The notes: generated from the sequence alone by a model not told the origin. Shown: positions 36,849-44,978, counted from the first letter of the stretch. The stretch is 64,000 bases of DNA from Pseudomonas flexibilis (GCF_000802425.1 NZ_JRUD01000008.1:1-64000); one strand, 5' to 3'. Program-made: numbers and translations.

Positions 36849-38813
36849 ATGACCGAGAGTTCCCGGGCCCAGCTCGACTGGGACGAGCAGGGCCAGCCCT
36901 TGTCCCGCCAGTTCGGCGACGTGTATTTCTCCCGCGCCAGCGGCCTGGAGGAAAGCCGCCACGTGTTCCTGCGTCACAACCGGATCGCCGAGCGCTGCGC
37001 CGCGCTGGAAAGCGACGGCCGCCTGGTCATCGGCGAGACAGGCTTCGGCACCGGACTGAATTTCCTCTGCGCCTGGCAGGCCTTCGCCGAGCACGCGCCG
37101 GCCGGTGCGCGCCTGCACTTCGTCAGCGTCGAGAAGTACCCGCTCGACGGGGAAGACCTGCGCCGCGCCCTGGCGCTGTGGCCGGAACTGGCCGTGTTCA
37201 GCACGCCGCTGCTCGAGCAGTACGCCGGCATCCAGCCGGGCTTCCAGCGGCTGCTGTTCGACGGCGGCCGGGTGCTGCTGACGCTGCTGGTCGGCGACGC
37301 CCTGGAATGCCTGCCGCAGCTGGACGCCCAGGTGGACGCCTGGTTCCTCGATGGCTTCGCCCCGGCCAAGAACCCGCAGATGTGGACGCCCGAGCTGTTC
37401 ACGCAACTGGCGCGGCTGTCCGCCCCCGGCGCCAGCCTGGCCACCTTCACCTGCGCCGGCACGGTGCGCCGTGGCCTGATCGAGGCCGGCTTCCGCATGG
37501 AAAAGGTCAAGGGCTTCGGCCACAAACGCGAAATGCTCGCCGGGCTTTTTGAAGGCCAGCCGGCGCCGGGCGGCAAACCCTGGTTCGCCCGGCCGCCGCG
37601 CCCGGCCGAGCGCCGCGCGCTGATCATCGGCGCCGGGCTGGCCGGCTGCGCCAGCGCCGCCAGTCTGGCCGCGCGCGGCTGGCAGGTGACTCTGCTGGAA
37701 CGCCACGGCGAGGTCGCCGAGGAAGGGTCGGGCAATCCGCAGGGCGTGCTCTACCTGAAGCTGTCGGCGCACGGCACGCCGCTGTCGCGCCTGCTGCTCG
37801 CCGGCTTCGGCTTCACCCGCCGGTTGCTGGAGCGCCTGGAACGTGGCGTCGACTGGGACGCCTGCGGGGTGCTGCAACTGGCCTTCGATGCCAAGGAAGC
37901 CGAGCGCCAGGCGCAACTGGCGGCAGCCTTCCCGCCCAGCCTGCTGCAACCCATGAGCCAGACGGAGGCCGAACAACGTGCCGGCATCGCCCTGCCCTGC
38001 GGCGGCCTCTTCTACCCGGAGGCCGGCTGGGCGCACCCGCCGGCGCTCTGCCGGCTGCTGGCCCATCACCCGAACATCCAGCTGCTGACGCACCGCGAAG
38101 CGCTGTCGATTCGCCGCGAAGCCGGCGCATGGCAGGCCCACGGTGCGGACGGCCTGCTCGCCGCCGCACCGATCCTGGTGCTGGCCAACGCCGCCGACGC
38201 CACCGCCTTCGAGCCGACCCGCGCGCTGCCGCTCAAGCGCATTCGCGGCCAGATCACCCGCGTGCCCGCCACGCCGGAGAGCCGCGCCCTGCGCACCGTA
38301 CTGTGCGCCGAGGGCTATGTGGCGCCGCCGCGCGGCGACGAGCACACCCTGGGTGCGAGCTTCGACCTGCACAACCGCTTCCAGGGCGTCACCCCCGAGG
38401 AGCACATCGGCAACCTGAATCGCCTGCGCGAGATCGCGCCCGAGCTGGCCACGCGCCTGGACGCCGGCCAGCTCGATCCGGCGAGCCTGCAAGGCCGCGC
38501 CGCCTACCGCTGCACCAGCCCGGACTATCTGCCCCTGGTCGGCCCGCTGGCTGACGCAGCGGCATTCGCCAACTGCTATGCCGTACTGGCCCGCGACGCG
38601 CGCCAGGTGCCGGATATCCCCTGCCCCTGGCTGGACGGCCTGTATGTGAACCTGGCCCACGGCTCGCGGGGCGTGGTGACCGCGCCGCTGTGCGGCGAGC
38701 TACTGGCCGCCTGGCTGGAGGCCGAACCCCTGCCGGTGCCAGTGGCGGTTGCCGAGGCCTGCCACCCCAACCGCTTCCTGCTCCGGCAGCAGGTGCGCGG
38801 ACAAGCTGGATAA
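36849..38813 (+). CDS. mnmC: Bifunctional tRNA mnm5s2U34 synthesis protein MnmC
   Basis: This 654-residue fusion finishes the wobble modification at tRNA U34. The N-terminal methyltransferase domain (about 1-240) has the SAM motif IGETGFGTGLNFLCAW and DGFAPAKNPQMW. The C-terminal FAD oxidoreductase domain (about 255-640) has dinucleotide motif IIGAGLAGCASAASLAARG, GNPQGVLYLKLS and FGNCYAV-like C-terminal residues. The FAD domain removes the carboxymethyl group to give nm5s2U, then the methylase makes mnm5s2U. ATG 36849 begins MTESSRAQLDWDEQGQP, typical of the family. It is divergent from pap. Confidence 0.95.
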   Translation: MTESSRAQLDWDEQGQPLSRQFGDVYFSRASGLEESRHVFLRHNRIAERCAALESDGRLVIGETGFGTGLNFLCAWQAFAEHAPAGARLHFVSVEKYPLDGEDLRRALALWPELAVFSTPLLEQYAGIQPGFQRLLFDGGRVLLTLLVGDALECLPQLDAQVDAWFLDGFAPAKNPQMWTPELFTQLARLSAPGASLATFTCAGTVRRGLIEAGFRMEKVKGFGHKREMLAGLFEGQPAPGGKPWFARPPRPAERRALIIGAGLAGCASAASLAARGWQVTLLERHGEVAEEGSGNPQGVLYLKLSAHGTPLSRLLLAGFGFTRRLLERLERGVDWDACGVLQLAFDAKEAERQAQLAAAFPPSLLQPMSQTEAEQRAGIALPCGGLFYPEAGWAHPPALCRLLAHHPNIQLLTHREALSIRREAGAWQAHGADGLLAAAPILVLANAADATAFEPTRALPLKRIRGQITRVPATPESRALRTVLCAEGYVAPPRGDEHTLGASFDLHNRFQGVTPEEHIGNLNRLREIAPELATRLDAGQLDPASLQGRAAYRCTSPDYLPLVGPLADAAAFANCYAVLARDARQVPDIPCPWLDGLYVNLAHGSRGVVTAPLCGELLAAWLEAEPLPVPVAVAEACHPNRFLLRQQVRGQAG

Positions 38814-38900
38814 TCCCGGCTCGCCACCGGTCCGTTGTCGCGTTGCCGCGTCGTTGCGCCCGACAGTACACTTCGCCACCGATACCCCCAGGGAGTAGAA

Positions 38901-39167
38901 ATGCCCGATTCCATTCAGTTGCACCAAGAGGCCATGCTCAAGCGCCTGGCCCGCGTCGAAGGCCAGATACGCGGCATCCAGGGCATGATTCGCCGGGGCG
39001 AGGACTGCGAGGCGGTCGCCCAGCAGTTCGCTGCGGCGCGCAAGGCGCTCGACAAGGCCTATCAGGAGATGCTCGCTTGCCTGCTGGAAGAGACCGTGCT
39101 GGACCCCGAGCGGGACGATGCACAGATGCTCAGCCGGGTACGCACCATCTTCACCAAATACACCTGA
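38901..39167 (+). CDS. CsoR/RcnR/FrmR-family repressor with unusual ligand residues
   Basis: This 88-residue all-helical DUF156 repressor has LKRLARVEGQIRGIQGMI, the DNA-contact and helix 1-2 signature of the CsoR family. Family sensors use Cys36 plus His and Cys 25 and 29 residues later. Here Cys36 is kept (GEDCEAV), but those later positions are Leu61 and Thr65, and the second cysteine is at 60. So it is unlikely to bind Cu(I) or Ni in the classical way; a sulfur-species or aldehyde sensor is possible. It probably controls the TauE exporter 52 bp downstream. The sequence TACCCCCAGGGAGTA, a near palindrome reminiscent of CsoR operators, overlaps its own ribosome site (38883-38897). Confidence 0.85.
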   Translation: MPDSIQLHQEAMLKRLARVEGQIRGIQGMIRRGEDCEAVAQQFAAARKALDKAYQEMLACLLEETVLDPERDDAQMLSRVRTIFTKYT

Positions 39168-39187
39168 TACCCGGAGGCAGTATCCGC

Positions 39188-39220
39188 ATGACGCTGCCCC
39201 TCCACCCCGGGACCCGCTGA
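39188..39220 (+). CDS. Possible 10-codon leader peptide of tauE
   Basis: ATG at 39188 with GGAGG ten bases upstream encodes MTLPLHPGTR and stops at TGA 39218-39220, whose final A is the first base of the TauE ATG (TGATG). The only good ribosome site in this gap belongs to the mini-ORF, so TauE may be translated by re-initiation. No sequence signal for attenuation is obvious. Confidence 0.4.
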   Translation: MTLPLHPGTR

Positions 39221-39972
39221 TGGAACTTCTACTGGCCGAAGCGCTGGGCATCGGGCTGGTGCTCGGCCTGCTGCTGGGCCTGACCGGCGCCGGCGGCTCC
39301 CTAGTCGCCCTGCCCCTGCTGCTCAGCCTGCACCTGCCGCTGCGCGACGCCATCGGCGTGAGCCTCGGCGCGGTGGCCATGTCCGCACTGATCGGCGCCA
39401 TCCCCCGCGCGCGCCTCGGCCAGGTGGCCTGGCGCCCCGTCGTGTTGCTGGCCGTGGCTGGCCTGCCGGGCAATGCCCTGGGCCAGTGGCTGGGTCGCTT
39501 CGTGCCGGAAACCGCGCTGATCGTCGCCTTCTGCGCGCTGGTGCTGTGGTCGGCCTGGCGCCTGTGGCGCAGCAGCGGGCAGCCGCCTCGCGTCGATCCG
39601 GGTCCGCTGCGTCCGGGCCCGCTGCTGGCCATCGGCGTCGGCGTCGGCACCCTGTCCGGACTGATGGGCGTGGGCGGCGGCTTTCTGATCGTGCCGGCGC
39701 TGCTGTGGTTCTCACCCTTGCCGCTGCTCAGCGCCATGGCCACCTCCATGGCGGTGATCGCGCTGGTCAGCGGCGGCGGCTTCCTGATCTACCTCACCGG
39801 CGCCAATCCGCCACTGCCGCTGCTCGGCGGCCTGGCCCTGGGCGGCGCCATCGGCGTGCTGTCCGGCAACCTGCTGGCGCAGCGCCTGAACAGCACGCTG
39901 CTGCAGCGGCTTTTCGCCCTGATGCTGGTGCTGGTGAGCCTGTCGATGGCGGTGCAGAAGCTCGCGGCCTAG
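39220..39972 (+). CDS. TauE/SafE-family sulfite/organosulfur exporter
   Basis: This 250-residue membrane protein has seven to eight helices in two repeats, typical of the TauE/SafE (DUF81) family. GLTGAGGSLVALPLLL (about 21-36) and the homologous GLMGVGGGFLIVPALL (about 147-162) are the two repeat signatures. Family members export sulfite, sulfoacetate or similar anions, or import them. It follows a CsoR-family repressor gene, a pairing known for sulfur-stress systems, so a sulfite or persulfide-linked role is plausible. The ATG overlaps the stop of a 10-codon leader ORF. Confidence 0.85.
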   Translation: MELLLAEALGIGLVLGLLLGLTGAGGSLVALPLLLSLHLPLRDAIGVSLGAVAMSALIGAIPRARLGQVAWRPVVLLAVAGLPGNALGQWLGRFVPETALIVAFCALVLWSAWRLWRSSGQPPRVDPGPLRPGPLLAIGVGVGTLSGLMGVGGGFLIVPALLWFSPLPLLSAMATSMAVIALVSGGGFLIYLTGANPPLPLLGGLALGGAIGVLSGNLLAQRLNSTLLQRLFALMLVLVSLSMAVQKLAA

Positions 39973-40036
39973 GCTCACGAACAATATCGAAGTGATATCA
40001 TGGCGTGCCTTAAGACTGTTACGCCAAGGACGACTG

Positions 40037-40945
40037 ATGGGCCACATTCCACTTTCCCGCCCCCTGCAACTGAGCATCGGATTTAGCCGGCTGCTGCTTC
40101 TGTTACTGAACGGCGTTCGCCACGTCCTATGGTGGGCACTGGGCCTGTTGGCGCTGATGTTCATTCCGGTGCTCATTTTCGAGTCATGGAATGGACTCAA
40201 AGATATTTCCCCCGCTGAGTGGCTGTTTCTGCTGCTTTGGCTATCGCTTGCAAGGCGCCATATCCGGCGTTGCAAGGTTTTCCAGTATGGCTTTTGGGAC
40301 GGTCTTGATCGGTTCCTGAAAGCACAGGGCCTGCTTGCCGTGGCCTTTCTGGTCACCACGGGACTGTGTTTCACCGTCGCCGTTGTCGCTATTGAGCCGC
40401 CCCGGATTTCTGAAGCGGCTATGGAGTTGCAGACGTTCCTGTTCCATTCAAAGCCAAGCGAGTTTGCGCTGCTGGGTCTCTTCTTGCTCACAATCTACCT
40501 GGCCGCGCCCGTACAGGCCCGACAGCCCCAGCTCGACGAGTCGCTGAAGCTCGGCGCACACGAACGAGGCGCCGACGTCATGACCGTCGAAAAGGCCGGA
40601 TTGCCCGTTGGCAAATCCCTGCTTCCCTTGCTGTTACTGCTCGGTCTGTGGCTACCCGCCCCCTCAGCTCATGCTTCACCGGCCTATAACGAGCTGGTCA
40701 CAAGTTGCCGGGAATTGCTGGCGCTCCACGGGCGCAAAGCAACGCCACTGGCAGCGCTAACCACTTCAGTGTCCGAAGCCATGAAGGCCGGTTACTGTCT
40801 GGGAGTCATCGATCAATATCGCAGCCAGCACCGTGGCCACTGTCATCAAGACATCCATGTGGTTGCTCAGCGTCTTGTCCGAGCGGCCTCCACCCATGGC
40901 GCTCATTGGCCGGGGGACCTACTGCGGCGCGCCTGCAATGGCTGA
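40037..40945 (+). CDS. Membrane protein with C-terminal Rap1a-like domain
   Basis: This 302-residue protein has an N-terminal part (about 10-160) with four hydrophobic helices of no recognised family. A charged stretch follows, then a second signal-like segment KSLLPLLLLLGLWLPAPSAHA (about 194-214). The last ~85 residues, with Cys at positions resembling Rap1a/Tai4 immunity proteins (TSCREL, MKAGYCLGVIDQY, GHCHQDIH, LRRACNG), look periplasmic. The in-frame ATG at 40580 (MTVEKAG..) would give a normal 121-residue exported Rap1a-like protein, so the gene may be a fusion or have an internal start. No type VI genes are nearby. GC is lower than in flanking genes. It overlaps the next gene by 8 bases and leads a three-gene accessory cassette. 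Confidence 0.55.
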   Translation: MGHIPLSRPLQLSIGFSRLLLLLLNGVRHVLWWALGLLALMFIPVLIFESWNGLKDISPAEWLFLLLWLSLARRHIRRCKVFQYGFWDGLDRFLKAQGLLAVAFLVTTGLCFTVAVVAIEPPRISEAAMELQTFLFHSKPSEFALLGLFLLTIYLAAPVQARQPQLDESLKLGAHERGADVMTVEKAGLPVGKSLLPLLLLLGLWLPAPSAHASPAYNELVTSCRELLALHGRKATPLAALTTSVSEAMKAGYCLGVIDQYRSQHRGHCHQDIHVVAQRLVRAASTHGAHWPGDLLRRACNG

Positions 40946-41654
40946 CCCGCGTATTTCCCTGACAGACGCCATCAGACGCTGGCTCCAGGTTGATCGCAGC
41001 AAGAACCCAAAATTCAAGGAGCGCGTCAACTACCTGGTCAAAGTGCTGAGCGCGGAGAAGGACAAAGACCAGAACCCGCTGGAAAAGCTTCTGGATATTG
41101 GCTGGCAAGAAGCATCTGGCACCGGTGACGGCCGAAGGAGCCAGCAGGACCTCCCCAGCGATCAACAAACGTGCTTGCGCAACGCCCTTTCCCTACTGGG
41201 CGTCCTGGGCAAACCGGCCGCCGTCGCCGAACTGCTCAGGCCTGCCAAAGACCCTCGCGATCCGAGTGGACACCGCCGCGACAAGGCTCGCCAGTTGAGA
41301 GAACAGCTCGAACTTCATGGCTGGCTGGACGATGCCTTGGACGACTTCCTGAACCAACTCGCCTCGGTCGATCCACGGCACGTCGAACTTCCCAACCCCT
41401 TTGGTAGCCGGCTACCCCAGCGCATTCTAAGCGCCGGCAGTCTTGCCGAGCAGTTGGCGCACCAGCCCGTGTCCTCGGCCGCCGACCGAATGGCGCGCCA
41501 TGCACTCAGGAATGAAGTGGAACTCGCCTGGAAAGAGGCGCAAGCCGTTGATCCGCAGCATCTGTCGCCGGAGCAGGAACGGATTCGTCAGACAGTCATT
41601 GCCCGCTACCAGGAGGCCGTGGATTTCGACAATCTGCTCAAGCGCTGGCTATAA
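40938..41654 (+). CDS. Unrecognised soluble helical protein
   Basis: This 238-residue protein starts MADPRISLTDAIRRWLQVD and has no membrane segment. The N-terminus (RSKNPKFKERVNYLVKVLS) and the C-terminus (LAWKEAQAVDP, IRQTVIARYQEAVDFDNLL) are helical and charged; the middle has LSLLGVLGKPAAVAELLRP. I do not recognise a family or catalytic motif. The ATG at 40938 lies inside the end of the preceding gene, and a longer frame upstream would overlap that gene deeply, so 40938 is chosen. Codon use is looser and GC lower than in nearby core genes. It stands between the Rap1a-like gene and the beta-CASP RNase gene, probably in one transcript. Confidence 0.65.
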   Translation: MADPRISLTDAIRRWLQVDRSKNPKFKERVNYLVKVLSAEKDKDQNPLEKLLDIGWQEASGTGDGRRSQQDLPSDQQTCLRNALSLLGVLGKPAAVAELLRPAKDPRDPSGHRRDKARQLREQLELHGWLDDALDDFLNQLASVDPRHVELPNPFGSRLPQRILSAGSLAEQLAHQPVSSAADRMARHALRNEVELAWKEAQAVDPQHLSPEQERIRQTVIARYQEAVDFDNLLKRWL

Positions 41655-41900
41655 CCAAGCCACCTTCGATTTATTTCTCAAAAAAGCTTGGTAGGGAAAT
41701 TCCCCAACCGAGACTGGCCTCAGGAAAAGCCAAAAAGGAGTCCTGAAGTGCCTCGAATCATCCCCCGCTCAATCGCGCTGACCGCGCAATCGCCCCCGTG
41801 TACCGCGACCTGATCGCCGTCACGCATATCTGAATAATCCAATCCGCGATCCGGCGCCAAAGCGCCAGGGATCCACGCAGTCCGAAAAAAGGAAACCATC
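41655..41900 (+). other. Structured gap before the beta-CASP RNase gene
   Basis: This 246-bp stretch contains ACCAAGC / GCTTGGT (41654-41660 and 41686-41692), the palindrome GGGAAATTCCC (41694-41704), CAGGA / TCCTG (41721-41725 and 41741-41745) around the ribosome site of a tiny ORF, and a GGCGCCAAAGCGCC hairpin near 41865-41880. It looks like a regulated leader rather than a plain spacer. No known riboswitch is recognised. Confidence 0.45.
41748..41813 (+). CDS. Possible 21-codon leader ORF
   Basis: GTG 41748 with the strong site AAAAAGGAG nine bases upstream opens a frame of 21 codons (MPRIIPRSIALTAQ, then SPPCTAT) ending at TGA 41811-41813. It lies 87 bp before the RNase ATG. The ribosome site is on the inside of a CAGGA/TCCTG hairpin, so access to it could be controlled. 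Coding status is unproven. Confidence 0.35.
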   Translation: MPRIIPRSIALTAQSPPCTAT

Positions 41901-43553
41901 ATGTTGAAAATGAAATTTGTCGGCGCAATCGAAGGCGTAACCGGCTCCTGCACCTGGCTTCACCACACCGATTCGGACACGCAATTGCTGGTGGACTGTG
42001 GCATTCATCAGGGCGACGAGAACTTCGTCTGGCAAAACAGCCAACCGTTTCCGTTCGATCCCAAGAAAATCAAATATGTGTTTCTGACCCATGCCCATCT
42101 CGATCATTGCGGCCTGCTCCCACGCCTGATCAAGGAGGGTTTCACGGGCGCAGTCTATGCCACCCAGGCCACCCAGGAGCTCACCCGGCTCATGCTCAAG
42201 GACGCCGGCCGCATCTCCGGCGAGTACAGCGAGGAGGACGTGGAGCGGATTCGCTGGCGTCCCGTGGATCGCAATGACGACTTCCGCTGGGGTACGCACA
42301 TCGTCCCCCTCTCCAGCGGACTGGTCATGCGTTATCTGCGCAGCAGCCATATCCTCGGCGCGTGCATGTTCAATCTCTCCTGGAAAGTACCCAAACCGGG
42401 CAATCCCGCCGAACTGGTCGACAGGAACATCTGCTTCAGCGGTGATATTGGGTGCCAAAGCGCGGAAAATCCCTACCTGCCGCTGATGAAGGATGGGCAT
42501 AACCCTTTCCCTTCGGGCACTGACTACATTGTGGTTGAGTCCACTTATGGTTCCCGGGTGCGCGATACCCAATACCTCTGCGCGGACAATCGCCTAGCCC
42601 GGCTCGGGCAGGCAATTGTCCACACCCTTTTCGACAAGGGCGGCAAGGTGCTGATCCCCGCGTTTTCGCTGCACCGCACCCAGGAATTGCTCATGGACTT
42701 GCTGCGCTGGATGAAACAGGAACTTCCCCGCCATCGGCGCGGCATTGAAAAACCGGTCAGCACCCTTGTCCATGCTCCGCTTGGGCTGTCCGTAACGCGC
42801 ATCTATGCCAACGAACTGTTCAGCCGCAGCCCCAAGGGCAAGTTCAAATACTTCAACTCGGCCCTCTGCGAGCGGCTCAACATGTCGGCGGAAGCCATAC
42901 AGCAGCTTTTACAGCGTCTGGTCGAACACCAAGACGTCAACGGGTATGGCTATGAACTGCGCATGCTCAACCCGAAAGGAAAAAACGTCTCGCACACTGT
43001 CGAGGCCCATCAGGTGATTGTGTCCAGCGCCGGCATGTGCGATGCCGGTCCGGTTGTCGACTACCTGGAGTACATGGCCGGGGATCCCCGCAACAGCATC
43101 CTCCTCACCGGGTTCCAGTCGCCTGGAACCCGGGGGCACGAGCTGATGGGGTACGCGTCATCTCAACCACGCCCACTGCATGAACTGGAAGCCGGCCATG
43201 CGGAGGTCATCGACCTGTCCGCGTTCTATTCGGCGCACGCGGACCGCAAGATGCTGCTGGAGTTCCTCTTCCAGACCGATGGTTTCTCAGCGAACACCCC
43301 GGCGACCGTTTTTCTCAATCACGGCGACTACAAAAGCAAGCGCTCCTTGCAGGAAGCCATTCTTGAGCGCGCGGCAGAGAAAAGAGCGGGGGAACGCCCC
43401 ATTGCCGAGGTGCGAATTGCCGATGGGCGCTGGATTAATCTGGACAACTGCCAACCGCTTCCAGAATCCCTGAACGCGGCAGGTTCCTCGGAGACCCACG
43501 AGATAGCACGACTGCGCCAGGAAATCGAAGCGCTGCGGGCCCTGCTGGATTGA
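41901..43553 (+). CDS. Beta-CASP metallo-beta-lactamase-fold RNase
   Basis: This 550-residue enzyme of the beta-CASP group (RNA-processing metallo-hydrolases like CPSF73/YSH1 and bacterial RNase J relatives) has metal motif LTHAHLDHCG (about 61-70). SSHILGACMF lies near 150 and ICFSGDIGC near 180. The beta-CASP insert carries VESTYGSR and LIPAFSLHRTQELL. The C-terminal motifs are VIVSSAGMCDAGPV (about 372-385) and FYSAHADR, all needed for two-metal catalysis. It ends in a short coiled tail (IARLRQEIEALRALL). It is unusual here as the third gene of a low-GC cassette. Function is most likely RNA cleavage; a role in defence or RNA quality control is a guess. Confidence 0.85.
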   Translation: MLKMKFVGAIEGVTGSCTWLHHTDSDTQLLVDCGIHQGDENFVWQNSQPFPFDPKKIKYVFLTHAHLDHCGLLPRLIKEGFTGAVYATQATQELTRLMLKDAGRISGEYSEEDVERIRWRPVDRNDDFRWGTHIVPLSSGLVMRYLRSSHILGACMFNLSWKVPKPGNPAELVDRNICFSGDIGCQSAENPYLPLMKDGHNPFPSGTDYIVVESTYGSRVRDTQYLCADNRLARLGQAIVHTLFDKGGKVLIPAFSLHRTQELLMDLLRWMKQELPRHRRGIEKPVSTLVHAPLGLSVTRIYANELFSRSPKGKFKYFNSALCERLNMSAEAIQQLLQRLVEHQDVNGYGYELRMLNPKGKNVSHTVEAHQVIVSSAGMCDAGPVVDYLEYMAGDPRNSILLTGFQSPGTRGHELMGYASSQPRPLHELEAGHAEVIDLSAFYSAHADRKMLLEFLFQTDGFSANTPATVFLNHGDYKSKRSLQEAILERAAEKRAGERPIAEVRIADGRWINLDNCQPLPESLNAAGSSETHEIARLRQEIEALRALLD

Positions 43554-43733
43554 CCGGCACGACCACTCGGCTTGTTAAGTCCGCCAACGCTGGATTATTG
43601 TGCGCGACGCCCGCAGCCTCTGGCACGCGGGCTCTGCCTCGCTCCGCCCAGGCAATTCGGCACCGGACCGCGGTCTCCCCGCCCCCGGAACCGACCGGGC
43701 GGGGCCCAACCTTCCGCGAGGGGAACACTCCTG

Positions 43734-44825
43734 ATGAATCGCCGCCAACTGTTCGGTGCCACTTCGGCGCTACTGCTGGCTCTCGGCCTGGCCGGGTGCA
43801 AGGACGAACAACAATCACAAGCCACCGCCGCCGCGCCGGTGGAAACCGTGCACTGGAAACTGGTCACCACCTGGCCGAAGAACTATCCGGGCCTGGGCAC
43901 CGGGGCCGATGACTTCGCCAAGCGCGTCGAGCGCATGAGCAACGGCCGCCTGGTCATCAAGACCTACGCCGCCGGCGAGCTGGTGCCAGCCCTGGAAGTC
44001 TTCGATGCCGTGTCGCGCGGCACCGCGCAGATGGGCCACGGCCCCTCCTATTACTGGAAGGGCAAGGTGCCGGCAGCACAGTTCTTCACCTCGGTGCCCT
44101 TCGGCCTGACCACCATGGAGTTCAACTCCTGGGTCACCTACGGCGGCGGCATGCAGCTGTGGGAAGAAGCCTACGCGCCGCACGGCGTGAAGCCACTGCT
44201 GGGCGGCAACTCCGGCATGCAGATGGGCGGCTGGTTCAACAAGGAAATCAACAGCGTCGACGACCTCAAGGGCCTGAAGATCCGCATGCCGGGTCTGGGC
44301 GGCGAAGTCATCGGCAGCATCGGCGCCACGCCGATCATCGTCCCCGGCAGCGAGGTGTTCACCGCCCTGCAGACCGGCATGATCGACGCCACCGACTGGG
44401 TCAGCCCGTACAACGACCTGGCTTCCGGCATCCACAAGGCCGCCAAGTACTACTACTACCCGAGCTGGGCCGAACCGCAGGCCGCCATCGAGCTGCTGAT
44501 CAACAAGGCCGCCTGGGATGAACTGCCCGCCGACCTGCAGGCGATCCTCGAAGAGGCCGCCCGGGGCTCGCTGCAGCTGATGATCGACGAGTACGTCTAC
44601 AACAACGCCAAGGCGCTGCAGGAACTGCAGAAGCAGGGCGTGATCCTGAAGAAGTTCCCGGACACCGTGCTCGCCGCGCTGCAACAGCAATCCGAGCAGG
44701 TGATGGACAAGTTCGCCGCCGAGAGCGACCTGAACCAGCGCATCTGGACCTCCATGAAGCAGTTCCGCGAGCTGGCCACGCCGATGGGCGAAGCCACCGA
44801 CAAGAACATCTACGAATGGCGCTGA
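43734..44825 (+). CDS. TRAP-type substrate-binding lipoprotein (orphan)
   Basis: This 363-residue DctP/TakP-family periplasmic binding protein captures a carboxylate or related solute. The N-terminus MNRRQLFGATSALLLALGLAGC has both a twin-arginine-like pair and a lipobox (Cys 22), so it may be an anchored lipoprotein. Family features are WKLVTTWPKNYPGLGTGADDFA (about 38-60), GHGPSYYWKGK, GGWFNKEINSVDDLKGLKIR and PGSEVFTALQTGMIDATDW. No small or large TRAP membrane subunit gene is adjacent, so it must work with a distant one or as a sensor. The start at ATG 43734 is fixed by the signal sequence. A terminator follows at 44851. Confidence 0.88.
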   Translation: MNRRQLFGATSALLLALGLAGCKDEQQSQATAAAPVETVHWKLVTTWPKNYPGLGTGADDFAKRVERMSNGRLVIKTYAAGELVPALEVFDAVSRGTAQMGHGPSYYWKGKVPAAQFFTSVPFGLTTMEFNSWVTYGGGMQLWEEAYAPHGVKPLLGGNSGMQMGGWFNKEINSVDDLKGLKIRMPGLGGEVIGSIGATPIIVPGSEVFTALQTGMIDATDWVSPYNDLASGIHKAAKYYYYPSWAEPQAAIELLINKAAWDELPADLQAILEEAARGSLQLMIDEYVYNNAKALQELQKQGVILKKFPDTVLAALQQQSEQVMDKFAAESDLNQRIWTSMKQFRELATPMGEATDKNIYEWR

Positions 44826-44850
44826 TGCCGCGCTGATCCGGATGTACAGC

Positions 44851-44885
44851 AAAGCCCCGGCCTCGCCAGAGACCGGGGCTTTTTT
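44851..44885 (+). terminator. Terminator after the TRAP binding-protein gene
   Basis: AAAGCCCCGG (44851-44860) pairs with CCGGGGCTTT (44873-44882), with partial pairing inside the loop, followed by a T-run. Clear rho-independent terminator, 25 bp after the stop codon. Confidence 0.9.
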
Positions 44886-44936
44886 GATCCCCCACCGCCC
44901 GCAACCGCCGCACCGCCGGCCTGCACGAAAGAGCAT

Positions 44937-44960
44937 CGCGGCTGTTGCCGCTCCTACAGG
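44937..44960. repeat. Single REP unit
   Basis: Reverse complement reads GTAGGAGCGGCAACAGCCGC then GATG, a lone REP of the same family as the REPIN at 8831, placed 18 bp before the end of the cation-efflux gene. Confidence 0.65.
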
Positions 44961-44978
44961 AAAGCGCGCAGCGGCAGC

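Noticed and set aside
41654-41692. Terminator after the middle gene of the accessory cassette
   Set aside because: The ACCAAGC/GCTTGGT stem is short with a 25-base loop and no T-run follows it, so it is more likely a leader structure.
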